64,000 bases of DNA from Acrocarpospora corrugata. Its GTDB lineage: Bacteria > Actinomycetota > Actinomycetes > Streptosporangiales > Streptosporangiaceae. The stretch is taken from contig NZ_BLAD01000041.1 in the NCBI RefSeq assembly GCF_009687845.1, positions 62,001 to 126,000 on the forward strand. The letters run 5' to 3'. Position numbers and translations under genes: made by a program. Below are positions 23,984-33,354 of the stretch, in pieces; positions within the stretch are counted from its first letter, which is position 1, and the number at the start of each line of letters is the position of its first letter. The notes under the pieces were generated by a model. That model was not told the origin of the DNA. It saw only the letters and a program-made list of their open reading frames with translations, and made no database searches.

Positions 23984-26581
23984 TCAGGTCAGCACACCGG
24001 CCAGCGCCGCGCGGGAGGACACCCCCAGCTTGCGGTAGGCGTGAGCCAGGTGGTCGTCCACCGTGCGGCTGCTGAGCATCAGCTTGGTGGCGATCTCCTT
24101 GCTGGTCATGCCGGTCTTGGCCAGCTCCGCGATCTGGCGTTCGCGCCGGGTCAGCAGCTCGCCCCGGCGCGGCGCGCGGGCGGCCAGCCGGCGCTGCTCC
24201 CGCTCGGCGTCCTCGGCCATCACGGTCGCGCCGATGTCCACGGCGATGCTCTTGGCGCTGGCCAGGGCGTGGTGCGGGTCGGTACGGCAGCCCGCCGTCA
24301 TCAGCAGGGTGCGCGCCATCTGCGGGCGCATCGCGACGTCGGTGAACAGGCCGACGGCCTGCTCGGCCAGCGCCGCCGCGGTGTGCTGGTCGCCCTCCGC
24401 GGCGCGTACGCAGGCCTGGGCGCGCAGCGCGAACGCCCGCTGGGCGGGCAGGGTGAGCGCGTCGGCGGCGGCCAGCGCGGCGTTCGCGGCGGCGCTGGCC
24501 CAGGCGACCTCGTCGCAGCCCAGCGCGGCCTGGGCGAGGGACTCCAGCCACATCGGGCGGTAGCCGGGCTGGCACTGCGGCATGCCGACGCCGCCGCCGA
24601 TGCCCAGCAGCATCCAGCGGGCCCGGTCCGGTTCGCCCGCCACCAGCATGACCTGGGCGGACAGGCAGACCGTGGTGGCCGACCACCAGCCCTCCACCCC
24701 GGCCACCGACTCGCCGGCCCGGGTGGCCAGGTGCACGGCCCTGGGCAGGTCCACGTAGGCGAGCGACTCGGCGTGGATGGCCTGGACCAGGGCGAGCAGG
24801 GTGGGGCTGCCGGACTGGTGCGCGACGTCCTCGGCCTCCTGGCCGAACGCGATCGCCTCGGCCAGCCGGCCGGTCCGGCCGCAGATCTGGGCGGCGGCGG
24901 TCAGCACGTCGGCCAGGATGCCGCTGCGGCCGAGCGGGCGGGCCAGCGCGAGCGCGCGGCGCACGTGCCGCTCCGCGTCGGCGTGCTGCTCCAGGAAGAG
25001 CTCGGCCCAGGACAGCCGGGACAGGCAGGTGAGCTCGCGCATGGCCGCGGCGTCGCTGAGGCCGTCGGCGAGCCCGCGGGCGTGGCTGATCGCCTCCTCG
25101 GCCGGCTGCGGGTTGCCCTCGTAGGCGGCGGTGAAGGCCAGCAGGGAGTGCGCGGCCGCCTCGTCCTCCGGGGTGGTCGCCGCCGCGATCGCCTCGGAGA
25201 TTTGGGACAGCGCGCCGCCCACGTCGCCCATCTGGAGCCGCAGGGTGGCCAGCTCGCGGTGCAGCCAGGCGCCCTGGCCGCCCTTGCCGACCTCGGCGCT
25301 GAGCAGCGACGCGGACTCCTGGTAGCGGCCCAGCAGCCGCTCCACCACGGCGCAGGCGGCCACCACCTCGCCCCGGGAGCCGATCGGCAGGTGCGGCAGC
25401 AGCTCGTGCATGGCCGCGCGGGCCGCCTCCAACTGCCCGTCGAAGGTGTACGCCCGCGCCAGCAGCACCCGCAGCTCCACCGAGGCCGGGTCGGCCAGGT
25501 CGCCGACCAGGGGCAGCGCCGCGGTCAGCCACTCGATGGCGGCGGCAGGGGCCGTCATGACGGCCTCCCTGGCGGCGGTCATCAGCGTCTTCAGATCGTT
25601 CGGGTCGTGCCTGCTGGCGGTCCTGGAGACGTGGTGGGCGACCTCGCGGACCGGCGCGTTCAGCAGGGTCAGCTCGCGGGCGGCCAGCCGGTGCGCGCTC
25701 ATCCGCCAGGCCGGGTCGGCCCGCTCGTAGACCAGGCGGCGCAGCAGCGGGTGCCGGAACCGGAACCGGCCGCTGCCCGCCGGGCGGATCAGGTCCCGCC
25801 CGGCCAGCCGGCCGAGGGCCTCGGTGTGCGGGGAGTCCAGCACCATGGCCACGTCGTCGGGGGTGAACTCGTCGCCGAGCACGGCCGCCGACTGGGCGGC
25901 CAGCAGTTCGGGGGCCGGCAGCTGGGCGATCTCGCCGAGCAGCAGGCCGGTCAGGTCGTGCCGGCCGCCGGCGCCCCGGTCCGCTTGGGCGGCCAGCGCC
26001 TCCAGGTAGAGCGGGTTGCCGCCGCTCTCGGCGTGCAGGGCGCGCAGGCCGGGCCGGTGGCCGATGAGCGACTCCGCGTCGGCCAGGGCCAGCGGCGGGA
26101 CCGCGAGCCGGGTGTGCGGCACGGCGGCCGGTCCGGCCTCGGCCAGCGCGGCGGGCAGCCGTACCCCGGCCTGCCTGTCCCGGTACGCGCAGACCAGCAG
26201 CACCCGCTCGGCGGGGAGCGGGCGGCGCAGCAGGTAGGCGAGCAGCTCGATCGAGCCGGGGTCGGCCCAGTGCAGGTCGTCCAGGATCAGCACGGCCGGG
26301 GAGACCGCGGCCAGCCGGGCCCGCACCTCCCGGGCGAGCACCAGCCGGTCCCCGGTCGGGAACGGATCGAACGCCTCCTCGAAGGCCCGGTACGGCATCT
26401 CCCGCTCGTACTCGGTCGCCCGGCCGCGGAGCACGGTCAGGCCGTTCTTCTCCGCCCGGCCGGCGAACTCGGTGAGCAGCCTGGTCTTGCCGATCCCTGG
26501 CTCCCCGACCACCTCGGCGAGCCCGCCACGCTCAGCCGCCTCAGCCAGCGCTGACAACTCCGACACACGTCCGACGAACAC
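23984..26581 (-). CDS. LAL-type LuxR regulator with AAA ATPase domain
   Basis: The 865-residue protein has Walker A GEPGIGKTR near the N-terminus, Walker B LILDDLHWAD, a helical TPR-like middle, and a C-terminal LuxR helix-turn-helix (LLTRRERQIAELAKTGMTSK, RTVDDHLAHAYRKLGVSSRA). Such LAL regulators (MalT/PikD type) bind an inducer and activate nearby operons. It is convergent with ngcEFG, so control of that operon is possible but unproven. GTG 26581 is the start. Confidence 0.88.
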   Translation of the reverse strand: MFVGRVSELSALAEAAERGGLAEVVGEPGIGKTRLLTEFAGRAEKNGLTVLRGRATEYEREMPYRAFEEAFDPFPTGDRLVLAREVRARLAAVSPAVLILDDLHWADPGSIELLAYLLRRPLPAERVLLVCAYRDRQAGVRLPAALAEAGPAAVPHTRLAVPPLALADAESLIGHRPGLRALHAESGGNPLYLEALAAQADRGAGGRHDLTGLLLGEIAQLPAPELLAAQSAAVLGDEFTPDDVAMVLDSPHTEALGRLAGRDLIRPAGSGRFRFRHPLLRRLVYERADPAWRMSAHRLAARELTLLNAPVREVAHHVSRTASRHDPNDLKTLMTAAREAVMTAPAAAIEWLTAALPLVGDLADPASVELRVLLARAYTFDGQLEAARAAMHELLPHLPIGSRGEVVAACAVVERLLGRYQESASLLSAEVGKGGQGAWLHRELATLRLQMGDVGGALSQISEAIAAATTPEDEAAAHSLLAFTAAYEGNPQPAEEAISHARGLADGLSDAAAMRELTCLSRLSWAELFLEQHADAERHVRRALALARPLGRSGILADVLTAAAQICGRTGRLAEAIAFGQEAEDVAHQSGSPTLLALVQAIHAESLAYVDLPRAVHLATRAGESVAGVEGWWSATTVCLSAQVMLVAGEPDRARWMLLGIGGGVGMPQCQPGYRPMWLESLAQAALGCDEVAWASAAANAALAAADALTLPAQRAFALRAQACVRAAEGDQHTAAALAEQAVGLFTDVAMRPQMARTLLMTAGCRTDPHHALASAKSIAVDIGATVMAEDAEREQRRLAARAPRRGELLTRRERQIAELAKTGMTSKEIATKLMLSSRTVDDHLAHAYRKLGVSSRAALAGVLT

Positions 26582-26597
26582 GGGTCCCAGTAAAGTC

Positions 26598-26611
26598 CCG
26601 TAATACTACGG
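26598..26611. promoter_or_regulatory. Small palindrome in divergent promoter region
   Basis: CCGTA-ATAC-TACGG lies 17 bases upstream of the LAL gene start and about 80 bases before the divergent hypothetical gene. It may be a regulator site; the protein is unknown. Confidence 0.25.
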
Positions 26612-26693
26612 ATGCTAGGAGTTCAGGGCAGCTGACACCTTGATTTCACCGATCTCAGGTAGATCGGGATGGCAAGGCTCCCCGGGAGAACAG

Positions 26694-27284
26694 ATGAATG
26701 AATTCCCCTTCCCCTTCTTCGGGGCAGGCGAAGCCAAGTACTACATGTGGGCCGAGGTCCACGTGCGTTTCGAGCGGGAACCCACGAGTTACCAGCGCAC
26801 GGCCATCGAGTCGAGCTGTCCTGGACCGCTCCAGGACACGATCGACTGGTCCGAGGGCCGCCAGCTGGTGGTGGCCAGTGGGCTGTTTCTGCACGGTGCG
26901 CTGGCCAGGGCCTACCCGGCCAAGGCCGGCGACGAGGACTACCTGGGGGAGGACGGCTGGTTCTACGCGGCGATCTCGCGGGTGGAACGATTCAATTCGG
27001 CCATCGAGTCCTGGCTCGGCTACGCCAACGATCACTGTCCGGTCATGATGGCCTACCGGGGCGAGGACAGCGACAGCGGCGGCACCGAGTTCTCCCGCTG
27101 GCACGAGTGGAGCGTCACCCAGCTGCCCCGGCTGATGCCGGAGCTGGAGCCGATCCTGGCCGAGTCGATCGCGACCCGCCAGCAGACGCACGCCACCCAC
27201 ATGGTGCGCGGGGTGATGTCGATGGCCCGCAGGTCCCGGGCGAAGACCTCGCCCGCGCCGGGGAGTGGCGCTCCGATGTTCTGA
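26694..27284 (+). CDS. Hypothetical protein
   Basis: The 196-residue soluble product (MNEFPFPFFGAGEAKYYMWA) shows no motif I can assign. It is rich in Trp and acidic residues in the middle and has a basic C-terminal tail (SMARRSRAKTS). GGGAG precedes ATG 26694. The pterin dehydratase gene follows after 23 bases. Confidence 0.7.
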   Translation: MNEFPFPFFGAGEAKYYMWAEVHVRFEREPTSYQRTAIESSCPGPLQDTIDWSEGRQLVVASGLFLHGALARAYPAKAGDEDYLGEDGWFYAAISRVERFNSAIESWLGYANDHCPVMMAYRGEDSDSGGTEFSRWHEWSVTQLPRLMPELEPILAESIATRQQTHATHMVRGVMSMARRSRAKTSPAPGSGAPMF

Positions 27285-27307
27285 GCCGAGATGGTTAGGC
27301 TCGGGCC

Positions 27308-27577
27308 ATGGACAACGCGCCCGAGCCGGCCTCTTGGACCAGAGACGGCAACACGCTCCGCCGCACGGTCAACGCGCCCGACTTCCCGGCCGCGATCAGC
27401 ATCGTCACCGCCGTCGCGGACGAGGCGGAACGGATGAACCACCATCCGGACATCGACATCCGGTGGCGAACCGTCTTCTTCGCGCTCACCACGCACTCCA
27501 CCGGGGGGCTGACCGACCTGGACTACGAGCTGGCCGGGCACATCGACCGGATCGTGGCCGAGCACGGCGGCTCCTAA
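27308..27577 (+). CDS. Pterin-4a-carbinolamine dehydratase
   Basis: The 89-residue protein has the family signature ERMNHHPDIDIRWRTVFFAL followed by THSTGGLTDLD, with the catalytic His pair. The enzyme dehydrates 4a-hydroxytetrahydropterin to regenerate the cofactor of aromatic amino acid hydroxylases. No hydroxylase is near, which is common in actinomycetes, where the role is uncertain. Confidence 0.9.
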   Translation: MDNAPEPASWTRDGNTLRRTVNAPDFPAAISIVTAVADEAERMNHHPDIDIRWRTVFFALTTHSTGGLTDLDYELAGHIDRIVAEHGGS

Positions 27578-27583
27578 AGGCTC

Positions 27584-28426
27584 CTAGCCGAACACCTCCG
27601 GCGGGGGCACCGGGGCCAGCACCGGTTCGCCGTCCCGGATGGGCGCCGCGCCGGCCACGAAGTTGACCAGGTCCTCGCCGTACACGCAGCGGGCCTGGGT
27701 GAGGCCGCCGGCCGCGCCCCGGACCAGCCGGTCCTCCGGCAGTTCGCGGGCCGAGCCGACCAGGATCAGGTTGCCGAACCTGCGCCCGCGCAGCACGCCT
27801 GGCTCGGCCAGCAGCAGCACGTGCCGGAACGCGCGGCGCACGGTGGCCGCCAGCCGCCGGACGAACCGCAGGCCCCGGCCGTCGGCGACGTTGATCAGCA
27901 GCGTCCCGCCCGGGCGCAGGACGCGCGCGAGATCGGCCAGGTATTCGGCGGTGGCCAGCTCCACCGGCATGGTCGCGCCGCTGAACGCGTCCAGCACGAC
28001 CAGGTCGGCGTAGCCGTCCTCGATCTCGGCCACCCCCCGCCGCCCGTCGGTGATCTTCACTTTCAGGCGCGGTACGGACTTGAGGCTGAGCTGGTCGCGG
28101 ACCAGCTGGACCAGCCCTTCGTCCGGTTCGATAACGATCTGCCGCGACCCCGGCCGGGTCGCCGCCACATACCGGGGCAGCGTGCACGCGCCGCCGCCGA
28201 CGTGCACGACGTCCAGCGGCCCCTGCGGCAGCACGTCGATGACCGTGCCCATGAGCTGGACGTACTCGAAGTCCAGGTGGGTGGGGTCGGCCAGATCCAC
28301 GTACGACTGCGGCACCCCGCCGGAGGTGAGCACCCACCCGTACGGCCGGTCGAGGTCACGCAGGAGCTCGACCTCGCCGAAGGTCACCGGGTACCGTCCC
28401 TGCCGGGGCTCCTTAACCTTCGCCAT
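27584..28426 (-). CDS. Spermidine-synthase-like methyltransferase-fold protein
   Basis: The 280-residue protein has the spermidine synthase fold: VVHVGGGACTLPRYVAATRP (motif I), VIEPDEGLVQLVR, and DLVVLDAFSGATMPVELAT in the position of the catalytic Asp loop. The polyamine-binding Asp/Tyr residues are not all obvious, so it may not make spermidine. ATG 28426 has AGGAG upstream. It diverges from the penicillin-binding protein gene. Confidence 0.78.
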   Translation of the reverse strand: MAKVKEPRQGRYPVTFGEVELLRDLDRPYGWVLTSGGVPQSYVDLADPTHLDFEYVQLMGTVIDVLPQGPLDVVHVGGGACTLPRYVAATRPGSRQIVIEPDEGLVQLVRDQLSLKSVPRLKVKITDGRRGVAEIEDGYADLVVLDAFSGATMPVELATAEYLADLARVLRPGGTLLINVADGRGLRFVRRLAATVRRAFRHVLLLAEPGVLRGRRFGNLILVGSARELPEDRLVRGAAGGLTQARCVYGEDLVNFVAGAAPIRDGEPVLAPVPPPEVFG

Positions 28427-28485
28427 TTTGTCTCCTATGCGTGATATATCCAGGAGTGCACTCTCCAACGTCCAGGAGAAACCGT

Positions 28486-30090
28486 ATGCGCAGGCGGCCG
28501 CTGCTCGTCCTGATCTCGGTGTCGCTCGCGATATTCATCTTCGGCGTCACCGGTCTGATCATGAGCGCCCGCGGTGAGCCGGGCGCCGTCGAGACCACCG
28601 CCACGCCCAGCGCTCCGCCGAGCCCCAGCGTCGACGACGCCCTGGTCGAGGACGAGGAGACCCCCGCGGAGGTCGGCGACGCCTACCTGACCGCCTGGGC
28701 GCGCGGCGACCTGGACGCCATGGCCGACCTGCTGATCGAGGTCCCGCGCGACTTCGCCAGCCTGCACCGCGAATTCCAGACCGCCGTCGGCTCCGAGTCG
28801 GTACGGCTCGCGCCCAGCCGCATCTACCCGACCGGCGAGAACACCGTCGAACTCCCCTTCACCGGGACCTGGCAGCTGGCCGGCGGCAAGAAGCTCACCT
28901 ACGTCTCGGTGCTCCGGCTGCTGAAGAACGGCCCGAAGTGGCGGGTGGACTGGCTGCCCGACGCCATCTACCCCGACCTCCAGTTCGGCGGCCACGTGAC
29001 CCGCAGAACGGTCCCCGGCCAGGCCCCCCGGCTGGCCACCAGGGAGGGCGAGCCGCTGCCGCTGGACAGCGGGGCGGAGCCGTACGTGGCGGATCTGGTG
29101 GCGGGGGCGCATCCGGGGGAGGCGGGCTGGATCGCGGAGATCAAGAACCCCGGCGAGACGGCCCTGGAGCTGCTGCGCGAGGACGGCGACGGGCCCGCGC
29201 CCCGGGTCACCACCACGATCGACAGATACATCCAGATGTCGGCCGCGCGGGCGCTGGACGGCGTGGCCAACCCGGCCGCGCTGGTGGCGGTCCGGCCGTC
29301 CACCGGCGAGGTGCTCGCGGTCGCGGACCGGCTCGGCGGCAAGGGCGCGTTCCAGCAGAAGTTCCCGCCCGGCTCGACCTTCAAGATCGTCACCGCGGCG
29401 GCGGTGCTCGGCTCGGGCCTGTCGCCCGACGCCACGGTGCCCTGCCCCGCCAGATACCAGATCCCGAACGGCCGCCCGATTCTCAACTACCAGAGCAGGG
29501 ACCACGGCACGCTCTCACTCCGGCAGGCGTTCGCCCAGTCCTGCAACACCACGTTCGCCCAGCTCGCGGTGGAACGCCTGACCGCCGACACGCTCACCGC
29601 CGAGGCGGGCAGGTTCGGCTTCGGCACCGACCTGGCCACCGGCGCGGGCGGCACCTGCGGCTCGCTCACGCCGCCGCAGAACGACGACGCGATGGCCGAG
29701 GACTCGTTCGGGCAGGGCACGGTCGAGGCGAGCCCGCTGTGCATGGCGGCGATGGCGGCGGCCGTCCAGAACGGCACCTGGCGCTCCCCGCACCTGCTCC
29801 CCGCGGCCGAACTGCCGCAGCCGATGCCGCGCGAACTGCCCGCCGACATCACGGCCGGCCTGCGCACCATGATGGCGGCCGTGGTGACCGAGGGCACCGC
29901 GATGAACGGCGGCCTGCCCGCCGGCGTGGCCGGCAAGACCGGCACCGCTGAGGTCGGCCAGGGCCGCCCGGACCACGCCTGGTTCGTCGGCTACCAGGAC
30001 GACCTGGCCTTCGCCGTCTTCGTGGAGAACGGCGGCACCGGCGCGGGCGCCGCGGTCCCGGTCGCGGCGAGATTCCTCAACGCCCTGTAG
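28486..30090 (+). CDS. Penicillin-binding protein (class B transpeptidase-like) with MecA-type N-domain
   Basis: The 534-residue product has an N-terminal membrane helix, an NTF2-like MecA_N-type domain (VGDAYLTAWARGDLDAMADL), then a transpeptidase domain with active-site GSTFKIV, SCNTTFAQ and GKTGTAEV. It would cross-link cell-wall peptide outside the membrane. MecA_N-containing PBPs can be low-affinity types, so beta-lactam tolerance is conceivable but not shown. Ribosome site CAGGAG precedes ATG 28486. Confidence 0.88.
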   Translation: MRRRPLLVLISVSLAIFIFGVTGLIMSARGEPGAVETTATPSAPPSPSVDDALVEDEETPAEVGDAYLTAWARGDLDAMADLLIEVPRDFASLHREFQTAVGSESVRLAPSRIYPTGENTVELPFTGTWQLAGGKKLTYVSVLRLLKNGPKWRVDWLPDAIYPDLQFGGHVTRRTVPGQAPRLATREGEPLPLDSGAEPYVADLVAGAHPGEAGWIAEIKNPGETALELLREDGDGPAPRVTTTIDRYIQMSAARALDGVANPAALVAVRPSTGEVLAVADRLGGKGAFQQKFPPGSTFKIVTAAAVLGSGLSPDATVPCPARYQIPNGRPILNYQSRDHGTLSLRQAFAQSCNTTFAQLAVERLTADTLTAEAGRFGFGTDLATGAGGTCGSLTPPQNDDAMAEDSFGQGTVEASPLCMAAMAAAVQNGTWRSPHLLPAAELPQPMPRELPADITAGLRTMMAAVVTEGTAMNGGLPAGVAGKTGTAEVGQGRPDHAWFVGYQDDLAFAVFVENGGTGAGAAVPVAARFLNAL

Positions 30091-30191
30091 TCGCGTGGCG
30101 TTTGTTTTGTCAGGATTGACGGCAATTTGGGGGATATGGGGGCTTGGCCACGGCATTCTGGTGGACACGTACTAGGGATGGAGGTGGCGTC

Positions 30192-30797
30192 ATGTCCAAC
30201 ATGAATTCAGGCGTGTACTCCGGGGCCTCGAAGACGGGGACGGAACCCGGGCGATGGTGGACGCTGGCGGTACGGGGTGCCCTGGCGATCATCTTCGGGC
30301 TCATCGCCCTGATCTGGCCCGCGATCACGCTGGTCGCCCTGGTCGTCGTCTTCGGCGTGTACGCGCTGGTCAACGGGATCTTCACGCTCTACGGCGCGTT
30401 CCGGGAGGGAGCCACGAAGGAACGTGGCTGGCTGGCCTTCTCCGGCATCATCAGCCTGGCGGCGGGGATCGCGGTCCTGGTCTGGCCGGCCATCACCGCG
30501 CTGGCCCTGATGCTGCTGATCGGAGCCTGGTTCCTGATCACCGGCGTGGTCGAGATCGTCGGCGCCGTGATGCGGCGCAAGGAGATCGAGGGCGAGGGGA
30601 AGATGATCGTCACCGGCGTGCTCTCCGCGCTCTTCGGCCTGGTCCTGATGATCTGGCCGGGGGCGGGCGCGCTCTCGCTGGTCTGGCTGATCGGCGTCTT
30701 CGCGATCGTGCTCGGCGTCGCGATGGTGGTGCTCTCCTTCCGGGAGCGGAACGTGACGCACACCAGCCGGCACCACGCGCACCCGATGGCGGCCTGA
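30192..30797 (+). CDS. HdeD/DUF308 family membrane protein
   Basis: The 201-residue protein has six hydrophobic helices arranged as three similar hairpins (GALAIIFGLIALIWPAITL, IISLAAGIAVLVWPAITALA, VLSALFGLVLMIWPGAGALS). The repeating IWP turns are typical of HdeD/DUF308. In Escherichia coli HdeD is linked to acid resistance; the role here is unknown. GGATGGAGG lies before ATG 30192. Confidence 0.85.
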   Translation: MSNMNSGVYSGASKTGTEPGRWWTLAVRGALAIIFGLIALIWPAITLVALVVVFGVYALVNGIFTLYGAFREGATKERGWLAFSGIISLAAGIAVLVWPAITALALMLLIGAWFLITGVVEIVGAVMRRKEIEGEGKMIVTGVLSALFGLVLMIWPGAGALSLVWLIGVFAIVLGVAMVVLSFRERNVTHTSRHHAHPMAA

Positions 30798-30811
30798 AGA
30801 ACATCCGGTAG

Positions 30812-30829
30812 TCCTCCTGTGTAGGAGGA
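30812..30829. terminator. Hairpin behind hdeD-like gene
   Basis: TCCTCCT-GTGT-AGGAGGA forms a perfect 7-base stem with a 4-base loop, 15 bases after the stop codon. No T-run follows. Confidence 0.35.
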
Positions 30830-30895
30830 AGGTATTCACAATTCGGGCCGCGTGTGAGGCAATCATGTTGTCATTCGACTCAACGTGGAGGCGAC

Positions 30896-32167
30896 ATGGA
30901 CGATCTGCGCACGCGGCTCGGCCGGCATCTGCTGGTCGACGGGTATCGGCTGGTCCTCGATCTGGAGCGGAGCAAGGGCTCCTGGCTGGTCGATGCCCGC
31001 GACGGCAGGAAATATCTGGACTTCTACACGTCGTTCGCCTCCGCGCCGCTGGGGCTGAACCCGTTCGACGGCGAACCGGAGTTCCTGGCCCGGCTGGGCC
31101 GGGTGGCCGGCAACAAGCCCGCCAACTCCGACCTCTACACCGAGGAACTGGCCGGGTTCGTGGCGACCTTCAGCCGGGTGCTGGGCGATCAGGAACTGCC
31201 GCACCTGTTCTTCGTGGAAGGCGGCGCGCTCGCCGTGGAGAACGCCGTGAAGTGCGCCTTCGACTGGAAGAGCCGCTGGAACGAGGCGAACGGCCGTCAT
31301 CCGGGGCTCGGCACCCAGGTCCTGCACCTGACCCGCGCCTTCCACGGCCGCAGCGGCTACACCCTCTCGCTGACCAACACAGAACCCGTCAAGACCGACC
31401 GGTTCCCCAAATTCGGGTGGCCGCGCGTCGACGTCCCCGCCATCCACTTCGGCGACGTCGAGCGGGCCGAGGTGCACGCGCTGGGGCAGGCCGAGGAGGC
31501 GTTCCGGCGGCACCCGCACGACATCGCCTGCTTTTTGGCCGAGCCGATCCAGGGCGAGGGCGGCGACAACCACATGCGGCCCGAGTTCCTGCTGGCCATG
31601 CAGGAGCTGTGCCACCGGTACGAGGCGCTGTTCGTGCTGGACGAGGTGCAGACGGGGGCCGGGCTGACCGGGACGGCCTGGGCGTACCAGCAGCTGGGGC
31701 TGGCGCCGGACATCGTGGCGTTCGCCAAGAAGACGCAGGTCGGCGGGATCATGGCCGGGCGGCGGGTGGACCTGGTGCCGGACAACGTGTTCCGGGTGAG
31801 CGGGCGGATCAACTCCACCTGGGGCGGCAACCTCACCGACATGGTCAGGGCCCGGCGGCTGCTGGAGATCATCGAGCGGGACGGGCTGATCCCGGGCGCC
31901 GCGATCCTGGGCGAGAAACTGCTCGGCGCGCTGCGCGGCCTGGAGTCGGACGGCCTGGTCGGGCACGCCCGCGGGCGCGGGCTGATGTGCGCGTTCGATG
32001 TTCCCGGTGATCGGGACGAGCTGGTCCGGCGGCTACGCGAGGAAGGCGGCGTCCTGATGCTGCCGTGCGGCGAACGCTCGGTCCGGCTGCGTCCCGCCCT
32101 CAACGTCGCTCCGGAGGACCTGGACTACGGCATCGGCCGCCTGCGCGCCGCGCTGGCCGGGGGCTGA
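30896..32167 (+). CDS. lat: L-lysine 6-aminotransferase
   Basis: The 423-residue class III aminotransferase matches lysine 6-transaminase: SFASAPLGLNPFDGEPEFLA near the start, FFVEGGALAVENAVKCAFDW, LDEVQTGAGLTG and the PLP lysine in VAFAKKTQVGGIMAG. It converts lysine and 2-oxoglutarate to piperideine-6-carboxylate and glutamate, for lysine breakdown or beta-lactam precursor supply. No Lrp regulator or piperideine dehydrogenase is adjacent. GTGGAGG precedes ATG 30896. Confidence 0.9.
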   Translation: MDDLRTRLGRHLLVDGYRLVLDLERSKGSWLVDARDGRKYLDFYTSFASAPLGLNPFDGEPEFLARLGRVAGNKPANSDLYTEELAGFVATFSRVLGDQELPHLFFVEGGALAVENAVKCAFDWKSRWNEANGRHPGLGTQVLHLTRAFHGRSGYTLSLTNTEPVKTDRFPKFGWPRVDVPAIHFGDVERAEVHALGQAEEAFRRHPHDIACFLAEPIQGEGGDNHMRPEFLLAMQELCHRYEALFVLDEVQTGAGLTGTAWAYQQLGLAPDIVAFAKKTQVGGIMAGRRVDLVPDNVFRVSGRINSTWGGNLTDMVRARRLLEIIERDGLIPGAAILGEKLLGALRGLESDGLVGHARGRGLMCAFDVPGDRDELVRRLREEGGVLMLPCGERSVRLRPALNVAPEDLDYGIGRLRAALAGG

Positions 32168-32174
32168 TCGGTGC

Positions 32175-32390
32175 CTAGTCGGTGTTCGCGGCGCGCCAGA
32201 GGTCGATCGCGGTGCCCCGGGAGTCCACGCCGAGTTTGGAGTAGATCCGGTTGACGTGGTTCTTCACGGTCTTCTCGCTGAGGAACAGCCGCTGGGCGAT
32301 CTCGCCGTTGGAGTGTCCGATGGCGATGAGGTCCATGACCTCGGTTTCGCGCTTGCTGAGGCTCGTTCCGGTGCGGTCATCGACTCTCAT
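32175..32390 (-). CDS. Stand-alone LuxR-type DNA-binding protein
   Basis: The 71-residue product is little more than one LuxR/GerE helix-turn-helix ([40 protein letters not shown]). It lacks a receiver or other sensor domain. GGAGG precedes ATG 32390. Such single-domain regulators may act constitutively or dimerise with larger partners. It is convergent with the lysine aminotransferase gene. Confidence 0.8.
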   Translation of the reverse strand: MRVDDRTGTSLSKRETEVMDLIAIGHSNGEIAQRLFLSEKTVKNHVNRIYSKLGVDSRGTAIDLWRAANTD

Positions 32391-32570
32391 CCGGCCTCCG
32401 TGGGCAGAGTCAAGGCGCCGAGGCCCCCCGCGCTTCCGGCGTAGCGGTTGAAGGCGAGCATAACCTGCGATATGGACCTTTGGGGCGGATGTCGGTGGAC
32501 TACTCGCCCATTCCGCGCAATTGCGTGGCAATCGGGTCGCTCGGGCGGGTGCCGTACCCGGGAAAAGCGG

Positions 32571-32596
32571 AAGGCCGGTCCCTGGGGACCGGCCTC
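32571..32596 (-). terminator. Terminator of the tRNA-His transcript
   Basis: AGGCCGGTCC (32572-32581) pairs with GGACCGGCCT (32586-32595) over a 4-base loop; read on the minus strand, TTCCGCTTTT follows. It lies directly behind the tRNA. Confidence 0.65.
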
Positions 32597-32602
32597 TCTC
32601 GC

Positions 32603-32678
32603 TGGGGTGAGTGATGGGACTTGAACCCACGACATCCAGGACCACAACCTGGCGCTCTGCCAGCTGAGCTACACCCAC
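32603..32678 (-). tRNA. tRNA-His (anticodon GTG)
   Basis: Read on the minus strand, the gene begins GTGGGTGTAGCTCAG. It folds with a 7-bp acceptor stem containing one G-U pair, anticodon stem CCAGG/CCTGG with loop TTGTGGT, and T-arm GTGGG-TTCAAGT-CCCAT. The base before position 1 is G (32679), which provides the G-1 typical of tRNA-His opposite discriminator C. CCA is encoded. The oligoribonuclease gene lies immediately upstream, an arrangement common in actinomycetes. Confidence 0.95.
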
Positions 32679-32735
32679 CATGTCCGCCGCTTGATCGTTG
32701 CGTACAAGGATGAGTGTAGCGGTTACAGGTGCCAA

Positions 32736-33332
32736 CTACGAACTTGTAATCGCTTCGGCCACGTCGCGCGCCGTGGCCGAGTCGGGACCGGGTTGCGGCA
32801 CGAACACGGCGGCCCGGTAGTAGCGCAATTCCCGGATGCTCTCGGTGATGTCGGCCAGGGCCCGATGGCCGCCCTGCTTCTCGGGCGAGGCGAAGTAGAC
32901 CCGGGGATACCAGCGCCGGGCCAGCTCCTTGATCGAGGAGACGTCGATCATCCGGTAGTGCAGGAAGGCGTCCACGATCGGCATGTCCCGGGCCAGGAAC
33001 GAGCGGTCGGTCGCGATCGAGTTGCCGCACAGCGGCACCTTCTTCGGCTCGGCCACGTGGCCGCGGATGTACTCCAGCACGATCGCCTCGGCCTCGGCCA
33101 GCGTGACCCCGCCGGCCAGCGCCTCCAGCAGACCGGAGGCGGTGTGCATGGCGCGCACGACCTCCGACATCTGCTCCAGCGCCTCCGGCGGCGGTTTGAT
33201 CACGACGTCCACCCCGGCGTCCACCTGGTTCAGCTCGCCGTCGGTGACCACGCAGGCCACCTCGACAAGCGCGTCGCGGCCGAGGTCGAGCCCGGTCATC
33301 TCACAGTCGATCCAGACCAGCAGGTCGTTCAT
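32736..33332 (-). CDS. orn: Oligoribonuclease
   Basis: The 198-residue DEDD exonuclease has Exo [13 protein letters not shown], Exo II around [15 protein letters not shown] and Exo [12 protein letters not shown] with the His of the DEDDh type. It degrades 2-5-nucleotide RNAs, including pGpG from c-di-GMP turnover. It lies 22 bases behind the DUF2510 gene and just before tRNA-His. Confidence 0.95.
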   Translation of the reverse strand: MNDLLVWIDCEMTGLDLGRDALVEVACVVTDGELNQVDAGVDVVIKPPPEALEQMSEVVRAMHTASGLLEALAGGVTLAEAEAIVLEYIRGHVAEPKKVPLCGNSIATDRSFLARDMPIVDAFLHYRMIDVSSIKELARRWYPRVYFASPEKQGGHRALADITESIRELRYYRAAVFVPQPGPDSATARDVAEAITSS

Positions 33333-33354
33333 GACCTAAGAGTAGTGCGCGTGG

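Noticed and set aside
32391-32735. Extension of the mini LuxR gene through the tRNA
   Set aside because: The translated stretch is tRNA-His and terminator sequence; GGAGG marks ATG 32390.
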